Assembly: GCF_000014225.1 (NCBI RefSeq)
Contig: NC_008228.1
Location: 3,348,001 to 3,412,000, forward strand
From: Paraglaciecola sp. T6c
GTDB lineage: Bacteria > Pseudomonadota > Gammaproteobacteria > Enterobacterales > Alteromonadaceae
Direction: 5' to 3'
DNA: 64,000 nt
Shown: positions 16,850-26,276 of the stretch, in pieces
How positions within the stretch are numbered: position 1 is the stretch's first letter
Layout: every line of letters begins with the position of its first letter
Program-made: the position numbers and the translations under genes
Notes under the pieces: generated by a model
Database searches by the model: none
The model's input: the letters and a program-made list of their open reading frames with translations, nothing else
What the model was told of the DNA's origin: nothing

Positions 16850-17520
16850 AGGTTTACTACAAGTTGATCCTGGCTAATGCGGTGTTTAGTACGCTGTGCT
16901 GAAACGTCATTCTCGGCCCGTATGCCCACTGGGCATAACACCGCTGCACTTAAACCTTTTTGGTTTAATTGCAGCACCTCGTTAATGCCATCGACTTCAA
17001 AACCAGTCATAGGGCATGCATCAATAAAACTGGCTGCCGCACTGGCGAGTAATATGCCAAGTGCGATATACGTTTGTTGTTGTGCCCAATTATTTTGTTC
17101 CTCAGATGAACGGGATAATAAGTCAGCCTGAATTTGCGTTTGATAAGTCGATAACTGGTGAGCCGTCTTATTTTGCGTTTTTGCCAGTTGCTCAATAAAG
17201 TGGGCAATGTCTTGCTGGGTGACGTTTGTTTTATGGGCAAGTACCAATAGATGCGAACATTTTGCGACTTTGTCTTGACCATAACTGAAAGGTAAACAAG
17301 CTTGTTTTGTTTCTGGGTTGCTGATCACCAGAAGTTGGTAAGGCTGTATTCCATAAGCAGAAGGCGCTAAACGGACACTTTCAATTAAATGGTTTAGTTG
17401 CTCTGAACTCAAGATGCTGTGCGCAAACTTATTCACTGCATAGCGCCAATTAAGGGCGTCATTCAGTGATGTATTAAGTGGCGTATGAAGTGGCGTATTA
17501 AGTGAGATGCTTTGTGACAT
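16846..17520 (-). CDS. Nitroreductase-family NAD(P)H oxidoreductase
   Basis: A 224-residue FMN-dependent nitroreductase-fold protein. It has LNWRYAVNKF at the N-terminus, the 'RLAPSAYGIQPYQLLVI' FMN-binding segment near residue 50, and an 'ACPMTGFE' segment near residue 170. Such enzymes reduce nitro compounds, quinones or flavins. The first 20 residues contain a fourfold Leu-Asn-Thr-type repeat caused by 12-bp DNA repeats at 17471-17506. It is the first gene of a three-gene operon, with a Crp-type regulator just upstream on the same strand. Confidence 0.87.
   Translation of the reverse strand: MSQSISLNTPLHTPLNTSLNDALNWRYAVNKFAHSILSSEQLNHLIESVRLAPSAYGIQPYQLLVISNPETKQACLPFSYGQDKVAKCSHLLVLAHKTNVTQQDIAHFIEQLAKTQNKTAHQLSTYQTQIQADLLSRSSEEQNNWAQQQTYIALGILLASAAASFIDACPMTGFEVDGINEVLQLNQKGLSAAVLCPVGIRAENDVSAQRTKHRISQDQLVVNL
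17471..17506. repeat. Three 12-bp tandem repeats at the nitroreductase N-terminus
   Basis: GTATTAAGTGGC-type units at 17471, 17483 and 17495 (one or two mismatches) encode a Thr-Pro-Leu-His/Asn repeat upstream of the folded domain. The frame is kept. Confidence 0.8.
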
Positions 17521-17616
17521 GGTGTATTCCGAATGAGTAATGATGCTTGCAGTTTACTCAAAGGTACTAAGCCACTCCTTTACATATGTTGATAATTCTT
17601 ATTATTGTCTTCCTTT

Positions 17617-18213
17617 TTATTTTTCAGCTTGTTTGATTTCTTTTTTTATACGGCTCAATTGGGTAGGGGTAATGCCTAAATAACTGGCAATATGATACTG
17701 AGGCAAACGAGGCAATATGTGTTGATACTTATCTAAAAACGTCACATATCGGGCTCTCGCTTCGTGTTGTAAATAGCCAATTTCTTTAGGTTCTTTTTCT
17801 AACACCCAATGGGTTTCAAGATAATTAATCTGAAACTTCATTAAGTCCATATTATTCATTAACGCAAGGCGAAATTTTGCGTGATGAATTTCGATAATTT
17901 GGCACGGCTCTAACGCTTGTAACTCTAATTCGCTAGGCTGGTCATTAAGTAGCGCACTCATACAGCCGGGAAAACGCCCTTCCGAAAAAAAGTTTTTATT
18001 ATATTCGTTCCCATGTTCGTCGATGACATAAGCGCGCATTAGCCCTTGGTGAATAAATGCCAAACTTGTGGGTTTTTCACCGATTGCACAGAAAATTTGC
18101 CCCTTATCTAAATGTTTCACTGTGCAACAAGCAACATAGGTTTGCCATGTGTCTTCAGGTAAAACGTGATATTGATTGAGTGTGTGTTGAAGGTGGTTAA
18201 ATGCGCTGCTCAT
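17617..18213 (-). CDS. Crp/Fnr-family transcriptional regulator
   Basis: A 198-residue regulator. The N-terminal cyclic-nucleotide-binding-like beta-barrel (about 20-120) contains KGQIFCAIGEKPTSLAFIHQGLMRAY. The C-terminal winged helix is short and ends with IASYLGITPTQLSRIKKEI, a recognition-helix pattern common in small Crp-like proteins of stress and toxin-response operons. The cAMP-contacting Arg/Ser set of true CRP is not evident and no Fnr cysteine cluster is present. It precedes the nitroreductase-DMT-GNAT genes by 97 bp on the same strand and probably regulates them. Confidence 0.85.
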   Translation of the reverse strand: MSSAFNHLQHTLNQYHVLPEDTWQTYVACCTVKHLDKGQIFCAIGEKPTSLAFIHQGLMRAYVIDEHGNEYNKNFFSEGRFPGCMSALLNDQPSELELQALEPCQIIEIHHAKFRLALMNNMDLMKFQINYLETHWVLEKEPKEIGYLQHEARARYVTFLDKYQHILPRLPQYHIASYLGITPTQLSRIKKEIKQAEK

Positions 18214-18467
18214 TAAATGACTTATCGAATTGATTTAATGGCAGATTTATATCATTTTTGCCGATGTTTTATAAGAATAGAAACGGCGGCAATTGCGGGG
18301 CCACGTAAACTGACGGTGAGATTCGTTGAAATAGCGGCAATGTGCTCAAACCAACTTATCAATCGAGCTCCCTTAGGTTGGCAATAGGCCGTTTTCTGCC
18401 TTTTTGATACTGGCGCCTTTAGCTGCGTTAGGCCGAGTTATTAAATGAGCTTAATGACAAAGCGTAC

Positions 18468-18731
18468 TTATGAAAAAATCTGCAGTACTTTTTTAACGAT
18501 GGGAATTTTGCTTTGCTCAGGCTTTATGTTGCTCTTTATAGTACTTGCCTTGTCAGCTTGGGCTTGTTTCCAGCGTTTGTTGGTCGCTACACGCTGTGCT
18601 CTTCTTTGCTCAGCTTGATTGGCTACTTGCGTGAAACGCGCCCGCTGCTCTGAACTAAAACTCTCTGCTAGGCTTTTACTTGGGGCGCTGCGTGGTCGTC
18701 TTGAGCCGCTGCTTTTTGGTGAACTACACAT
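18468..18731 (-). CDS. Small basic hypothetical protein
   Basis: A possible 87-residue protein rich in Arg, Lys, Ser and Gln, with a central helical segment (about 25-65, alternating Arg/Gln/Ala) and no membrane helix. An AGGAACAG sequence lies upstream of the ATG at a long but usable distance. I do not recognise the family. An overlapping plus-strand frame (18619-18873) has less regular composition and is judged a shadow. It sits in a gene-poor stretch and may not be expressed. Confidence 0.4.
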   Translation of the reverse strand: MCSSPKSSGSRRPRSAPSKSLAESFSSEQRARFTQVANQAEQRRAQRVATNKRWKQAQADKASTIKSNIKPEQSKIPIVKKVLQIFS

Positions 18732-18923
18732 TAACTCTGTTCCTGTTCTGGCTTATTCGGCTACGCCGCTAGCATTGGTTCGTATTGTACAAGACAGGCC
18801 AAGTGCACAATTGCTTTCAATACATTTGAGGGAAGAACAGGGCATAAAGAGACGAGAACGAGATTTGAAATAAGCCAAAGCGGCTACTGCGCCTTACCCC
18901 CTTAGCAGGCCTTTAGGATGGCA

Positions 18924-19154
18924 TCACTGATAAAAGAATTGTGTTAATTCATAGACTTTCAGAATAATTAACACCATTCCCGTTAACGTCATTATTCTAC
19001 CGCGGTTATTCAGTCGTTCTTTGCTTATTCTGGTGTTGCCCTTTTGTATTAACTGAAGCCGACTGCCTTGTATCACCAACAAAGAAGCCACTAAAAGTAA
19101 AAATACACCAATTGTTAATTCCGTCACTACCACAGGTAAACCCTCGCGCGTCAT
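18924..19154 (-). CDS. Small two-helix membrane protein, unknown function
   Basis: About 76 residues with two hydrophobic helices (ELTIGVFLLLVASLLVIQG and IMTLTGMVLIILKVYELTQF) joined by a basic loop, suggesting a cytoplasmic loop in the inner membrane. The start is uncertain. The ATG at 19154 has no clear ribosome-binding site, a GTG at 19133 has GAGGG upstream, and a longer in-frame start at 19229 also exists. No family was recognised and no operon partner is adjacent. Confidence 0.45.
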   Translation of the reverse strand: MTREGLPVVVTELTIGVFLLLVASLLVIQGSRLQLIQKGNTRISKERLNNRGRIMTLTGMVLIILKVYELTQFFYQ

Positions 19155-19229
19155 TTCATTATTTTTTACTGTTAAAACATAGAGCTTTGAAGCCTTAGCG
19201 CAGGTATTTTGACCTGCTGGCCTTCTCAA

Positions 19230-19606
19230 ACGTTATGTTGTTTTGAGCGGGATTTAGCAGAAACCATACCAAATGAGGAATATCAGTGAAGGCGAGCAAC
19301 CATCAGCCTTGGCAGGCAGTTAGAATTAAACAGATGCCGTAAACGCAAGCGTCACTCGGTAACTCGGGCAAATAACGTTGAAAAAATTACACGTAAATCA
19401 GACGGTTATCCCCGTATGGTTATCAAATCGCGTTTGCAATCTGTGTGAACGGGATTGCCCAACAGCAAAACGACAAGGATTAAAATAGATAGGATATAAC
19501 GAGAAAGCGGCTCACTTGTATAAGTGATCCGCTTTCTCGTGATTATTAAAGATTGTTAAAGGTATAGGCGCCAAAATCGGTTGGGCTGGTCTTTTACTAG
19601 GCGGTA
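19230..19606. other. Intergenic region with a long hairpin
   Basis: No gene was recognised in these 377 bases. The only clear structure is an 18-bp inverted repeat at 19500-19539, described separately. Confidence 0.5.
19500..19539 (-). terminator. Long hairpin downstream of the MacA/ATPase/MacB-type operon
   Basis: CGAGAAAGCGGCTCACTT at 19500-19517 pairs with AAGTGATCCGCTTTCTCG at 19522-19539 with a single mismatch and a four-base loop. It lies about 70 bp past the MacB-type stop. Neither flank has a strong T-run, so it may be a 3'-end processing structure or a weak terminator. Confidence 0.5.
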
Positions 19607-20836
19607 CTACTCGTAACGCAGGGCGTCAATCGGTGCTAATCGCGATGCTTTCAGGGCTGGGTAGTAACCGAAAAATACCCCAATAAGCCCTGAGAAGCCT
19701 AAACTTAACAGTACTACTTGTGTTTCAATGATCCCCCCTGCCCCAATCCCATATTGATTGCCCATAAAGACAAAACCGTTGGCTATCATGACACCAATAA
19801 AGCCACCCAAGCCGCACAATACAATGGATTCAATCAAGAATTGATACAGTATATCCGAAGGCTTGGCCCCCACCGCCATACGCAAGCCAATTTCTCGGGT
19901 ACGCTCAGTGACCGACACCAACATAATATTCATAATACCGATACCGCCAACGACCAGGCTTACCGAGGCAACCCAAGCCAGCAAGGTATTGAAGACCTGA
20001 ATAGTTTCCGCCCGCGTGGCAATCATTTCGGATACATTGCGAATACGGAACATGTCATCACCGCCCACTGGAATGCGCATACGCTGGCGCAATAAGCGTG
20101 ACATCTCTTCTTCGATATAATCCATGTCTTCGCCATCATAGGCACTGACTTGAATAAAGCTTACTGATTTAGGGTTGGTAGCACTGACTCCTGTTATCTT
20201 ATTGCGCACGGTTTTAATTGGTAAAAAAATCACATCATCTTGATCTTGGCCTCTGGCATCTTGCCCTTTGGCTGCGAGCACCCCAATAATGGTGACATTA
20301 AAATTAGTGACACGTACCGTCTGACCGATAGGGTCGCTGGCGCCAAATAGCTCGCTGCGCAAGCGCTCTCCGATTATTGCCACTTTGCTGCCACGATTAA
20401 TTTCGGCGCTGGTGAATTCTCGCCCGTTGGCCATGTCCCAATCTCGCACCAAAAAATAACGATTATCGATCCCGTTTATTTCAGTGGACCAGTTTAGATT
20501 ACCAAAAATGACCTGACCCGAGGCAGACAGGTAAGGCGCTGCAGCTTCGACCCCTGGTACTTGTTTTTCTATAAGATTTGCGTCGTCTTCATTAATTTTG
20601 ACCACGGATGCAGAGCGCGCTCCACCGCTTTGTCGAAAAGATCCGGTGACAAAAAACACATTGCCTCCCAAGGATTTAATTTGCTCGTCCACTTTTTGCT
20701 GAGCGCCTGCGCCCATCGCCACCATAATAATGACAGCAGCTACACCGATAATGATCCCCAGCATAGTTAGACAGCTACGCAATACATTGACTTTTAAGGC
20801 GGTGATGGCGGTTTTCAATAAGATAACAATTTTCAT
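19607..20836 (-). CDS. MacB/FtsX-type ABC transporter permease
   Basis: A 409-residue permease with the MacB layout. One N-terminal helix (about 20-42) is followed by a large periplasmic MacB-PCD domain (about 45-265) and three C-terminal helices (about 285-400) forming the FtsX domain. It includes GGIGIMNIMLVSVTERTREIGLRMAVGA, the characteristic coupling segment. Unlike E. coli MacB, the ATPase is a separate protein (next gene upstream, with 4-bp ATGA overlap). With the adaptor it should form a tripartite-type efflux or lipoprotein/peptide mechanotransmission complex. The substrate is unknown. Confidence 0.9.
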   Translation of the reverse strand: MKIVILLKTAITALKVNVLRSCLTMLGIIIGVAAVIIMVAMGAGAQQKVDEQIKSLGGNVFFVTGSFRQSGGARSASVVKINEDDANLIEKQVPGVEAAAPYLSASGQVIFGNLNWSTEINGIDNRYFLVRDWDMANGREFTSAEINRGSKVAIIGERLRSELFGASDPIGQTVRVTNFNVTIIGVLAAKGQDARGQDQDDVIFLPIKTVRNKITGVSATNPKSVSFIQVSAYDGEDMDYIEEEMSRLLRQRMRIPVGGDDMFRIRNVSEMIATRAETIQVFNTLLAWVASVSLVVGGIGIMNIMLVSVTERTREIGLRMAVGAKPSDILYQFLIESIVLCGLGGFIGVMIANGFVFMGNQYGIGAGGIIETQVVLLSLGFSGLIGVFFGYYPALKASRLAPIDALRYE

Positions 20837-21558
20837 ACGTTGCCCTCTAACGCCGCCTGACGCACATTGGTATTTTGCTCGTCACTGATGAGCTCTCCAT
20901 CGCGAAAAGTCAGTTTACGCTTAGCAAATTGAGCAATTTCCGGCTCGTGGGTCACCAAGATAATGGTCTTTCCTTGTTGATTAAGCCCTTGAAAAAGCGC
21001 CATCACTTCTAAGCCCGTTTGCGTATCAAGGGCACCTGTAGGCTCATCAGCCAATATCATCAACGGGTCGTTGATCAGTGCACGCGCAATCGCTACTCGC
21101 TGTTGTTGGCCACCTGAAAGTTGCCCAGGATGATGATCCATACGTGACGCAAGCCCAACGCTTTCAAGGCATTGCCGAGCACGCGAGTGCCAATCTGCTT
21201 CTGGCACTTTGCTATACAACAGTGGCAAAGTGACGTTGTCTAAGGCACTGGTTCTGGGTAATAAATTAAATTGCTGAAACACAAAGCCAATACGCTGATT
21301 GCGCACGCTGGCCAATTCATTTTTACTTAGGGTTGATAATTCTTGGCCCGCAAAAGCAATACTGCCTTCACTGGCAATATCTAAACACCCGAGCAAATTC
21401 ATCATGGTAGATTTACCTGAGCCAGAGCTGCCCATGATGGCCACAAATTCACCTTGATGAATATCTAAATCAACACCTTTTAGCGCCCATACCTTTTCAT
21501 CCCCCATGGTATAAACCTTTTTCGCCTGTCGTACTTTTAGCAACGGTTGCGACATCAC
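20833..21558 (-). CDS. ABC transporter ATP-binding protein (MacB/LolD family)
   Basis: A 241-residue nucleotide-binding subunit. The Walker A motif [18 protein letters not shown] is near residue 44. The Q-loop is [11 protein letters not shown], the signature [15 protein letters not shown] near residue 143, Walker [13 protein letters not shown], and the H-loop VTHEPE. The Met-rich '[11 protein letters not shown]' and '[17 protein letters not shown]' wording is typical of the LolD/MacB branch. Overlapping start/stop codons (ATGA) with both the adaptor and the permease show that the three form one operon. Confidence 0.93.
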   Translation of the reverse strand: MMSQPLLKVRQAKKVYTMGDEKVWALKGVDLDIHQGEFVAIMGSSGSGKSTMMNLLGCLDIASEGSIAFAGQELSTLSKNELASVRNQRIGFVFQQFNLLPRTSALDNVTLPLLYSKVPEADWHSRARQCLESVGLASRMDHHPGQLSGGQQQRVAIARALINDPLMILADEPTGALDTQTGLEVMALFQGLNQQGKTIILVTHEPEIAQFAKRKLTFRDGELISDEQNTNVRQAALEGNV

Positions 21559-23024
21559 TCAGCTACCTTTTGGGCGCGAACAATCACCTCATCACCCGCT
21601 TGTAAATCCCGAGCGCGGATCTCGCTGTATTCTAAATCTGCGATCCCGATGCCCACGTTCACTTTACTAGGCTCACCGTCACGTAATACCCACACCGTAC
21701 CTGGCTGTAAATCCCCGTCGCCTGCTTTGCGCTGTGCATTTCGTGTCTGGCCTTGCGCCTTAAATTGCGCCATCTGGTCTGGGGTTAAAATACTTTGCAG
21801 CTCAATATTCATCTTGCTACGAATTTTCTTTATAGCGTCATTTGGTGAACCGCCTGGACCGCCCCTAGGAGATGATTTACGTGCAGCTTGCATCGCATCG
21901 CGCATGTTTTCCATGACGGTTGCTACTTGTGCCTGTTGTGAATCATTTAACCCAAGTTGCTGCGCAAGCTGAGCGACAGAATCACCTGCCCCACCTTTAC
22001 CTGAATCCGTGTTCGACGTTGTTCCCTCTGGCGTAAAACGCAGGGCTGAATTGGGCACGCGTAAGACATTTTTGCGCTCACCCAATATCACGTCTACATT
22101 GGCGGTCATACCGGGTAACAAGAGTAGTTGCTCGTTTTCAACACTGATAATCACTTTGTAGGTCACCACGTTATTGGTCACGGTGGCCGCTTTTCTTACC
22201 TGACTGACTACCCCGGCAAACTTGCGTTCAGGGAACGCATCTACGGTAAAGTTAACCTTTTGGTCTTTTGCGATGCGCCCTATGTCTGCTTCATCCACAT
22301 CGGCTTCAATTTGCATTTTCACTAAGTCTTGCGCGATAGAAAACAAAGTGGGGGCCGATAAGCTCGCAGAAACTGTTTGGCCCGTGTCTACTTGACGATC
22401 AATAACCACGCCATCAACGGGTGAGCGAATATAGGTACGGTCTAAATCAAGCTTTGTTTGTTCAAGATTTGACTGCGATTGTTCAACTTGTGCTTCTCCT
22501 ACCAAGATAGCCGCCTGTGCTGTTTCGATAGCTACTTTGGCTAGCGCATTGTTGGTTTCGCTGATGTCTAATTCTGATGCGCTAACAAGATTTTTATCTT
22601 TAAGCTCTTTGGTTCGGTTGAACTCCCGCTGGGCCAAGGTGGCCTCAGTCTGGGCTTTTTTAAGCGCCGCTTTTAACTGTGTCAAAGAGGCTTTAGATGA
22701 CGCAAGGTCAGCTTCGCTTTGGCGTAGCCTTGATAAAATAGTGCGATCATCAATGCGCGCGATCACTTGCCCACTGCTCACCTCGTCATTGAAATCCGCA
22801 TTTAACTGAGAGATTAGGCCTGATAATTCCGAGCCAACTAAGACGGTGACCACAGGAGAAATCGTTCCAGATGAGTTAACTGTACTTTCAATGTCCCCTA
22901 AAGACAGTGGTTGAGTATGATAGACAATGCGTTCATCTGACTGTGAAGGCTCAGTGAACCACCACACAGCAACCAGTGCGACAACCGCGATAACCAACCC
23001 TTTTACTAACCTTTCTTTGTTCAT
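21555..23024 (-). CDS. MacA-like periplasmic adaptor subunit with an LTxxQ-type insert
   Basis: A 489-residue HlyD/MacA-family adaptor. An N-terminal membrane anchor (about 8-25) is followed by a biotinyl-lipoyl-like half (about 55-95), a coiled-coil hairpin (about 95-190), the second lipoyl half and a beta-barrel. Between the barrel and the last 55 residues is an unusual helical insert (about 336-433). It contains LGLNDSQQAQVATVM and ILTPDQMAQFKAQ, resembling the LTxxQ repeats of Spy/CpxP-type periplasmic proteins. It is the first gene of the adaptor-ATPase-permease operon. The insert suggests a sensing or chaperone-like addition to the exporter. Confidence 0.88.
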   Translation of the reverse strand: MNKERLVKGLVIAVVALVAVWWFTEPSQSDERIVYHTQPLSLGDIESTVNSSGTISPVVTVLVGSELSGLISQLNADFNDEVSSGQVIARIDDRTILSRLRQSEADLASSKASLTQLKAALKKAQTEATLAQREFNRTKELKDKNLVSASELDISETNNALAKVAIETAQAAILVGEAQVEQSQSNLEQTKLDLDRTYIRSPVDGVVIDRQVDTGQTVSASLSAPTLFSIAQDLVKMQIEADVDEADIGRIAKDQKVNFTVDAFPERKFAGVVSQVRKAATVTNNVVTYKVIISVENEQLLLLPGMTANVDVILGERKNVLRVPNSALRFTPEGTTSNTDSGKGGAGDSVAQLAQQLGLNDSQQAQVATVMENMRDAMQAARKSSPRGGPGGSPNDAIKKIRSKMNIELQSILTPDQMAQFKAQGQTRNAQRKAGDGDLQPGTVWVLRDGEPSKVNVGIGIADLEYSEIRARDLQAGDEVIVRAQKVAE

Positions 23025-23202
23025 ACAGTTCTGTTTAATAATCTAATGAAATACTAAAATATGAGCGAATTAAATCACTTATCAGCGATAATTACTGTAA
23101 AGGGAATGTAAAGTTATCTAAAGTTGTGATTTTGACCATCAAGCCTGTGCACAACATTCGCTAAAGGGTGCTTGAGCAACGGCAAGACACGGCTTGTCAC
23201 CC

Positions 23203-23230
23203 AAAAAAAACGCCACTCATGTGACGTTTT
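23203..23230 (-). terminator. Terminator after the AstE/AspA-like gene
   Basis: The AAAACGCCAC / GTGACGTTTT stem has one mismatch and a TCAT loop, with eight T on the minus strand. It is about 30 bp past the stop. Confidence 0.75.
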
Positions 23231-23258
23231 AGTATACGAAGAATGGCTGATCACGACG

Positions 23259-24299
23259 TTACACTGGCGCACTTTGTGGGTCGATATCCGGCATTAAGTT
23301 TTCCTGCAATTGGTCCATGTTATCCACCACATCTTTGGGGTCGTCAAACAAGGCAATATGGAACATAGCATCCCCTTCTTGCACCAAAGGAATATTCTGC
23401 TTACCAATGATGATCCCGGAGCGATTAGCTATTAGAGGCTCGCTGTAGGTGCCCGTTGGGCTGCATACATCTGCAAGCACATCGCCGCGTTTCACATAAT
23501 CACCTAAGCTTTTACGATCCCGCACTATGCCGCTTTCAGGCGCCCGTAACCAAGAACTTTTATAAGCCACCAGCGGCTCAATTTTAGGCAACGTACGACG
23601 ACGTTTTGATACCACACCTAGCGACGCCAACACATTGAAAATGCCCTTGACCCCAGCGCGTATAGACAATTCATCAAAACGCAATGCTTCACCTGCCTCA
23701 TACAATAAGATTTTAGTCCCTGTTTCATCCGCTGCTTGGCGCAGTGAACCATCCCGCAAGTCTGAGTTAAGCAATACGGGTACGCCAAACGCATGGGCTA
23801 ACTCGGCCGTTTTCGGGTCCTTTAAATTGGCTCGGATTTGCGGCAAATTACTGCGATGAATCGCCCCGGTATGTAAATCAATGCCATATTCGCACTTAGC
23901 TGCGATTTCCGTTAAAAACATATGCGCCAAGCGCGAAGTCAACGAACCATTTGGCGAGCCAGGAAAGCTGCGGTTTAAATCGCGCCGGTCTGGCATGTAA
24001 CGGCTTTGCATCAACATGCCATACACATTCACCATAGGCACTGCGATCACCGTGCCTGCAATCAATTTAAATGATGGGGAATCTAGCACGCGACGTACTA
24101 TCTCGATCCCGTTTAGTTCATCACCGTGAATGGCAGCACTGATAAACACAGTGGGCCCTTCCTTTTTAGCCCGAATCACTTCAACCGGAATAGACATATC
24201 GGTATCTGTGTACAAGCGTGCAGCAGACAGCTGTAGCTTAGTACGCGTGCCCGGCTCAATAATGTTATCGCCGATCTTTAATGGGGCTGCTTTTACCAT
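23259..24299 (-). CDS. Succinylglutamate desuccinylase/aspartoacylase-family metalloenzyme
   Basis: A 346-residue zinc enzyme of the AstE/AspA group in the M14-like fold. Zinc ligands are seen in SAAIHGDELNGIE (His and Glu) and in GIDLHTGAI (His). The second half contains a lipoyl-like barrel segment ending with EGDAMFHIALFDD. Family members cleave acyl-amino acid or peptide-like amide bonds. The ATG is 2 bp beyond the rimK stop, so the two are one operon. By analogy with RimB-RimK pairs it may trim or process glutamate tails, but this is an inference. Confidence 0.85.
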   Translation of the reverse strand: MVKAAPLKIGDNIIEPGTRTKLQLSAARLYTDTDMSIPVEVIRAKKEGPTVFISAAIHGDELNGIEIVRRVLDSPSFKLIAGTVIAVPMVNVYGMLMQSRYMPDRRDLNRSFPGSPNGSLTSRLAHMFLTEIAAKCEYGIDLHTGAIHRSNLPQIRANLKDPKTAELAHAFGVPVLLNSDLRDGSLRQAADETGTKILLYEAGEALRFDELSIRAGVKGIFNVLASLGVVSKRRRTLPKIEPLVAYKSSWLRAPESGIVRDRKSLGDYVKRGDVLADVCSPTGTYSEPLIANRSGIIIGKQNIPLVQEGDAMFHIALFDDPKDVVDNMDQLQENLMPDIDPQSAPV

Positions 24300-24301
24300 G
24301 A

Positions 24302-25210
24302 TTAACCGTTACCTCGAGTCTTGGTGCTGTGTGGCTTAGATTTTTTGTTCTCTATAAATTCAATGATCATGTTGGCCACATCTTTTGAAGTTGCTGCTTC
24401 AATTCCTTCAAGGCCGGGGGAAGAGTTAACTTCCATGACAACAGGGCCATGACTTGAGCGCAGTAAATCAACACCACACACGTTTAGGCCCATCGCGCCA
24501 GCAGCAGAGACAGCCGTTGCTCGTTCAACCGCCGTCAATTTAACCAAAGCCGCGCTGCCACCTCGGTGCAAGTTAGAACGAAACTCCCCCGGTGCGCCTT
24601 GGCGCTTCATGGCAGCAACCACTTTACCGCCCACCACGAAACAGCGTATATCGGCACCGCCCGCTTCTTTAATGTATTCCTGTACTAAAATGTTGGCTTT
24701 TATACCCATAAAGGCTTCAACAATACTTTCTGCAGCTTTGTTGGTATCTGCTAATACCACGCCTATACCTTGCGTGCCTTCAAGCAATTTAATCACGACC
24801 GGCGCGCCACCGACATTGGCAATCAAATCTTTGATGTTATCTGGGCTGTGAGCAAACCCCGTACGCGGCAGACCGATACCTTTGCGTGACAGTAACTGCA
24901 TTGAACGTAATTTATCTCGTGAACGGCTGATAGCGACAGATTCGTTGACACTAAAACTGCCCATCATTTCAAACTGACGCACGACTGCCGTGCCATAGAA
25001 CGTTATCGACGCTCCGATACGTGGAATAATGGCATCGTATTGAGGTAAAGGTTCACCTTTAAAGCGCACAGAGGGCTTGTTGCTTGAAATATCCATATAA
25101 CAATGCAACGTATCTATGATGTCGACTTCGTGGCCGCGGGCCAAAGCAGCTTCTTGTAAACGACGAGTTGAGTACAGTTTCTTGTTGCGAGATAAAATCG
25201 CGATTTTCAT
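24302..25210 (-). CDS. rimK: RimK-type alpha-L-glutamate ligase
   Basis: A 302-residue ATP-grasp enzyme of the length of E. coli RimK (300). It starts [22 protein letters not shown] and has [17 protein letters not shown], the [18 protein letters not shown] strand, and [15 protein letters not shown], the metal-binding Glu/Asn motif. RimK adds glutamate residues to the C-terminus of ribosomal protein S6 or makes poly-glutamate. It is co-transcribed with an AstE/AspA-like hydrolase, a ligase-hydrolase pair that could control the extent of glutamylation. It is divergent from a binding-protein-like gene. Confidence 0.92.
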   Translation of the reverse strand: MKIAILSRNKKLYSTRRLQEAALARGHEVDIIDTLHCYMDISSNKPSVRFKGEPLPQYDAIIPRIGASITFYGTAVVRQFEMMGSFSVNESVAISRSRDKLRSMQLLSRKGIGLPRTGFAHSPDNIKDLIANVGGAPVVIKLLEGTQGIGVVLADTNKAAESIVEAFMGIKANILVQEYIKEAGGADIRCFVVGGKVVAAMKRQGAPGEFRSNLHRGGSAALVKLTAVERATAVSAAGAMGLNVCGVDLLRSSHGPVVMEVNSSPGLEGIEAATSKDVANMIIEFIENKKSKPHSTKTRGNG

Positions 25211-25501
25211 TATTTTTTCTTCTTTGCTTGAATGAGTCTAATAGACGTGAATACATCAATATAAGTCACAAGGATGTGTAAAATATACAAGTTAGTTTTA
25301 CGATCAGCGTAATTCATCACTGTATCGTTTAAATAATATGCTAATCACAGAAATTCACTCTGTATGGATTTGATTTACATCACTATCTGTCTAATAACAT
25401 CATTTTCCCTCTGGCTTTTGCGTTACTATGCGACTCTAAATCGAGCCGCCAGAAGACGGCCGTTGCTCCCGTTCTCTGTGAACATTACATTGCCTAAATT
25501 T

Positions 25502-26272
25502 ATGACCTTTAATCTGTTACAACGCACATTCTTTCTTTTAGGGTTACCCCTGACGAGCATTTTCGCGTTTGCAAATACAATTCCTGCGGATATTGCCACT
25601 GAAGAAAATTCAGCCACACAACAAGCGCCTATTATACAGGCGGTTGAGGAAAACCCGTTCAAAGAGCAATTCATCCTTAGCTATGTTGAGTATCCTGGCG
25701 CAGAGCCATACCTAAAGGTGATCCAAGAGATATACACAGAACTTGGATTTAACGTTAAGAGCATTGCGACACCTGCACTAACAGGCATAACACTGCTAAG
25801 CAAAGGCAAAGTCGATGGAGACGCTTATCGACTAGGCAAAGTAGTGACCACATTTGACGATCTTGTTCTGGTTAAGCCCGAGTTAATTCGCGCCACGTTA
25901 GTCTTGCTATGTATCCAAGAGGTGGAGTGCGACCGAGCAGTATTAGATAACAGCCAAAACACCCTACTAACGAATGCCAGAGCACTGGAATATCTTAAGG
26001 AAGTAGATGTTCGAGCAACCCTAATAAAAGACGAAGTCATTCAACACACAGTAGAGATGCTTGTCTCGGGGCAAGTAGAATATGCCACGTTTATGATCGA
26101 CGAGCGGCAAATCATTCCTAAAGGGATGCAAATGGTAAAATTAAGGAATATTTTTCTTTACCACGTGATCCACAAAAAGCACGCGGCCTTGTTACCTCAG
26201 ATAGAACAAAAATTGCGCCACAAACGTCGTTTGTTACACACCACACTTTTTAACCCTAAAAAACGGTCTTAG
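25502..26272 (+). CDS. Periplasmic binding-protein-like protein (family 3 type)
   Basis: About 256 residues counted from the ATG at 25502, chosen because it opens directly with a signal peptide (residues 1-24, ending AFA). A longer in-frame start at 25364 is possible and has its own hydrophobic N-terminus. The mature part resembles small extracellular solute-binding-like proteins (SBP family 3), with an early FILSYVEYPGAEPYLKVIQ strand-helix and a late 'VEYATFMID' segment. It ends in a basic tail. No transport permease is adjacent. It may bind an amino acid or act in signalling; the ligand is unknown. Confidence 0.65.
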   Translation: MTFNLLQRTFFLLGLPLTSIFAFANTIPADIATEENSATQQAPIIQAVEENPFKEQFILSYVEYPGAEPYLKVIQEIYTELGFNVKSIATPALTGITLLSKGKVDGDAYRLGKVVTTFDDLVLVKPELIRATLVLLCIQEVECDRAVLDNSQNTLLTNARALEYLKEVDVRATLIKDEVIQHTVEMLVSGQVEYATFMIDERQIIPKGMQMVKLRNIFLYHVIHKKHAALLPQIEQKLRHKRRLLHTTLFNPKKRS

Positions 26273-26276
26273 GCAC

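Noticed and set aside
18619-18873. 84-codon plus-strand frame
   Set aside because: It overlaps the minus-strand small gene, has irregular composition, and shows no recognisable family or translation signal.
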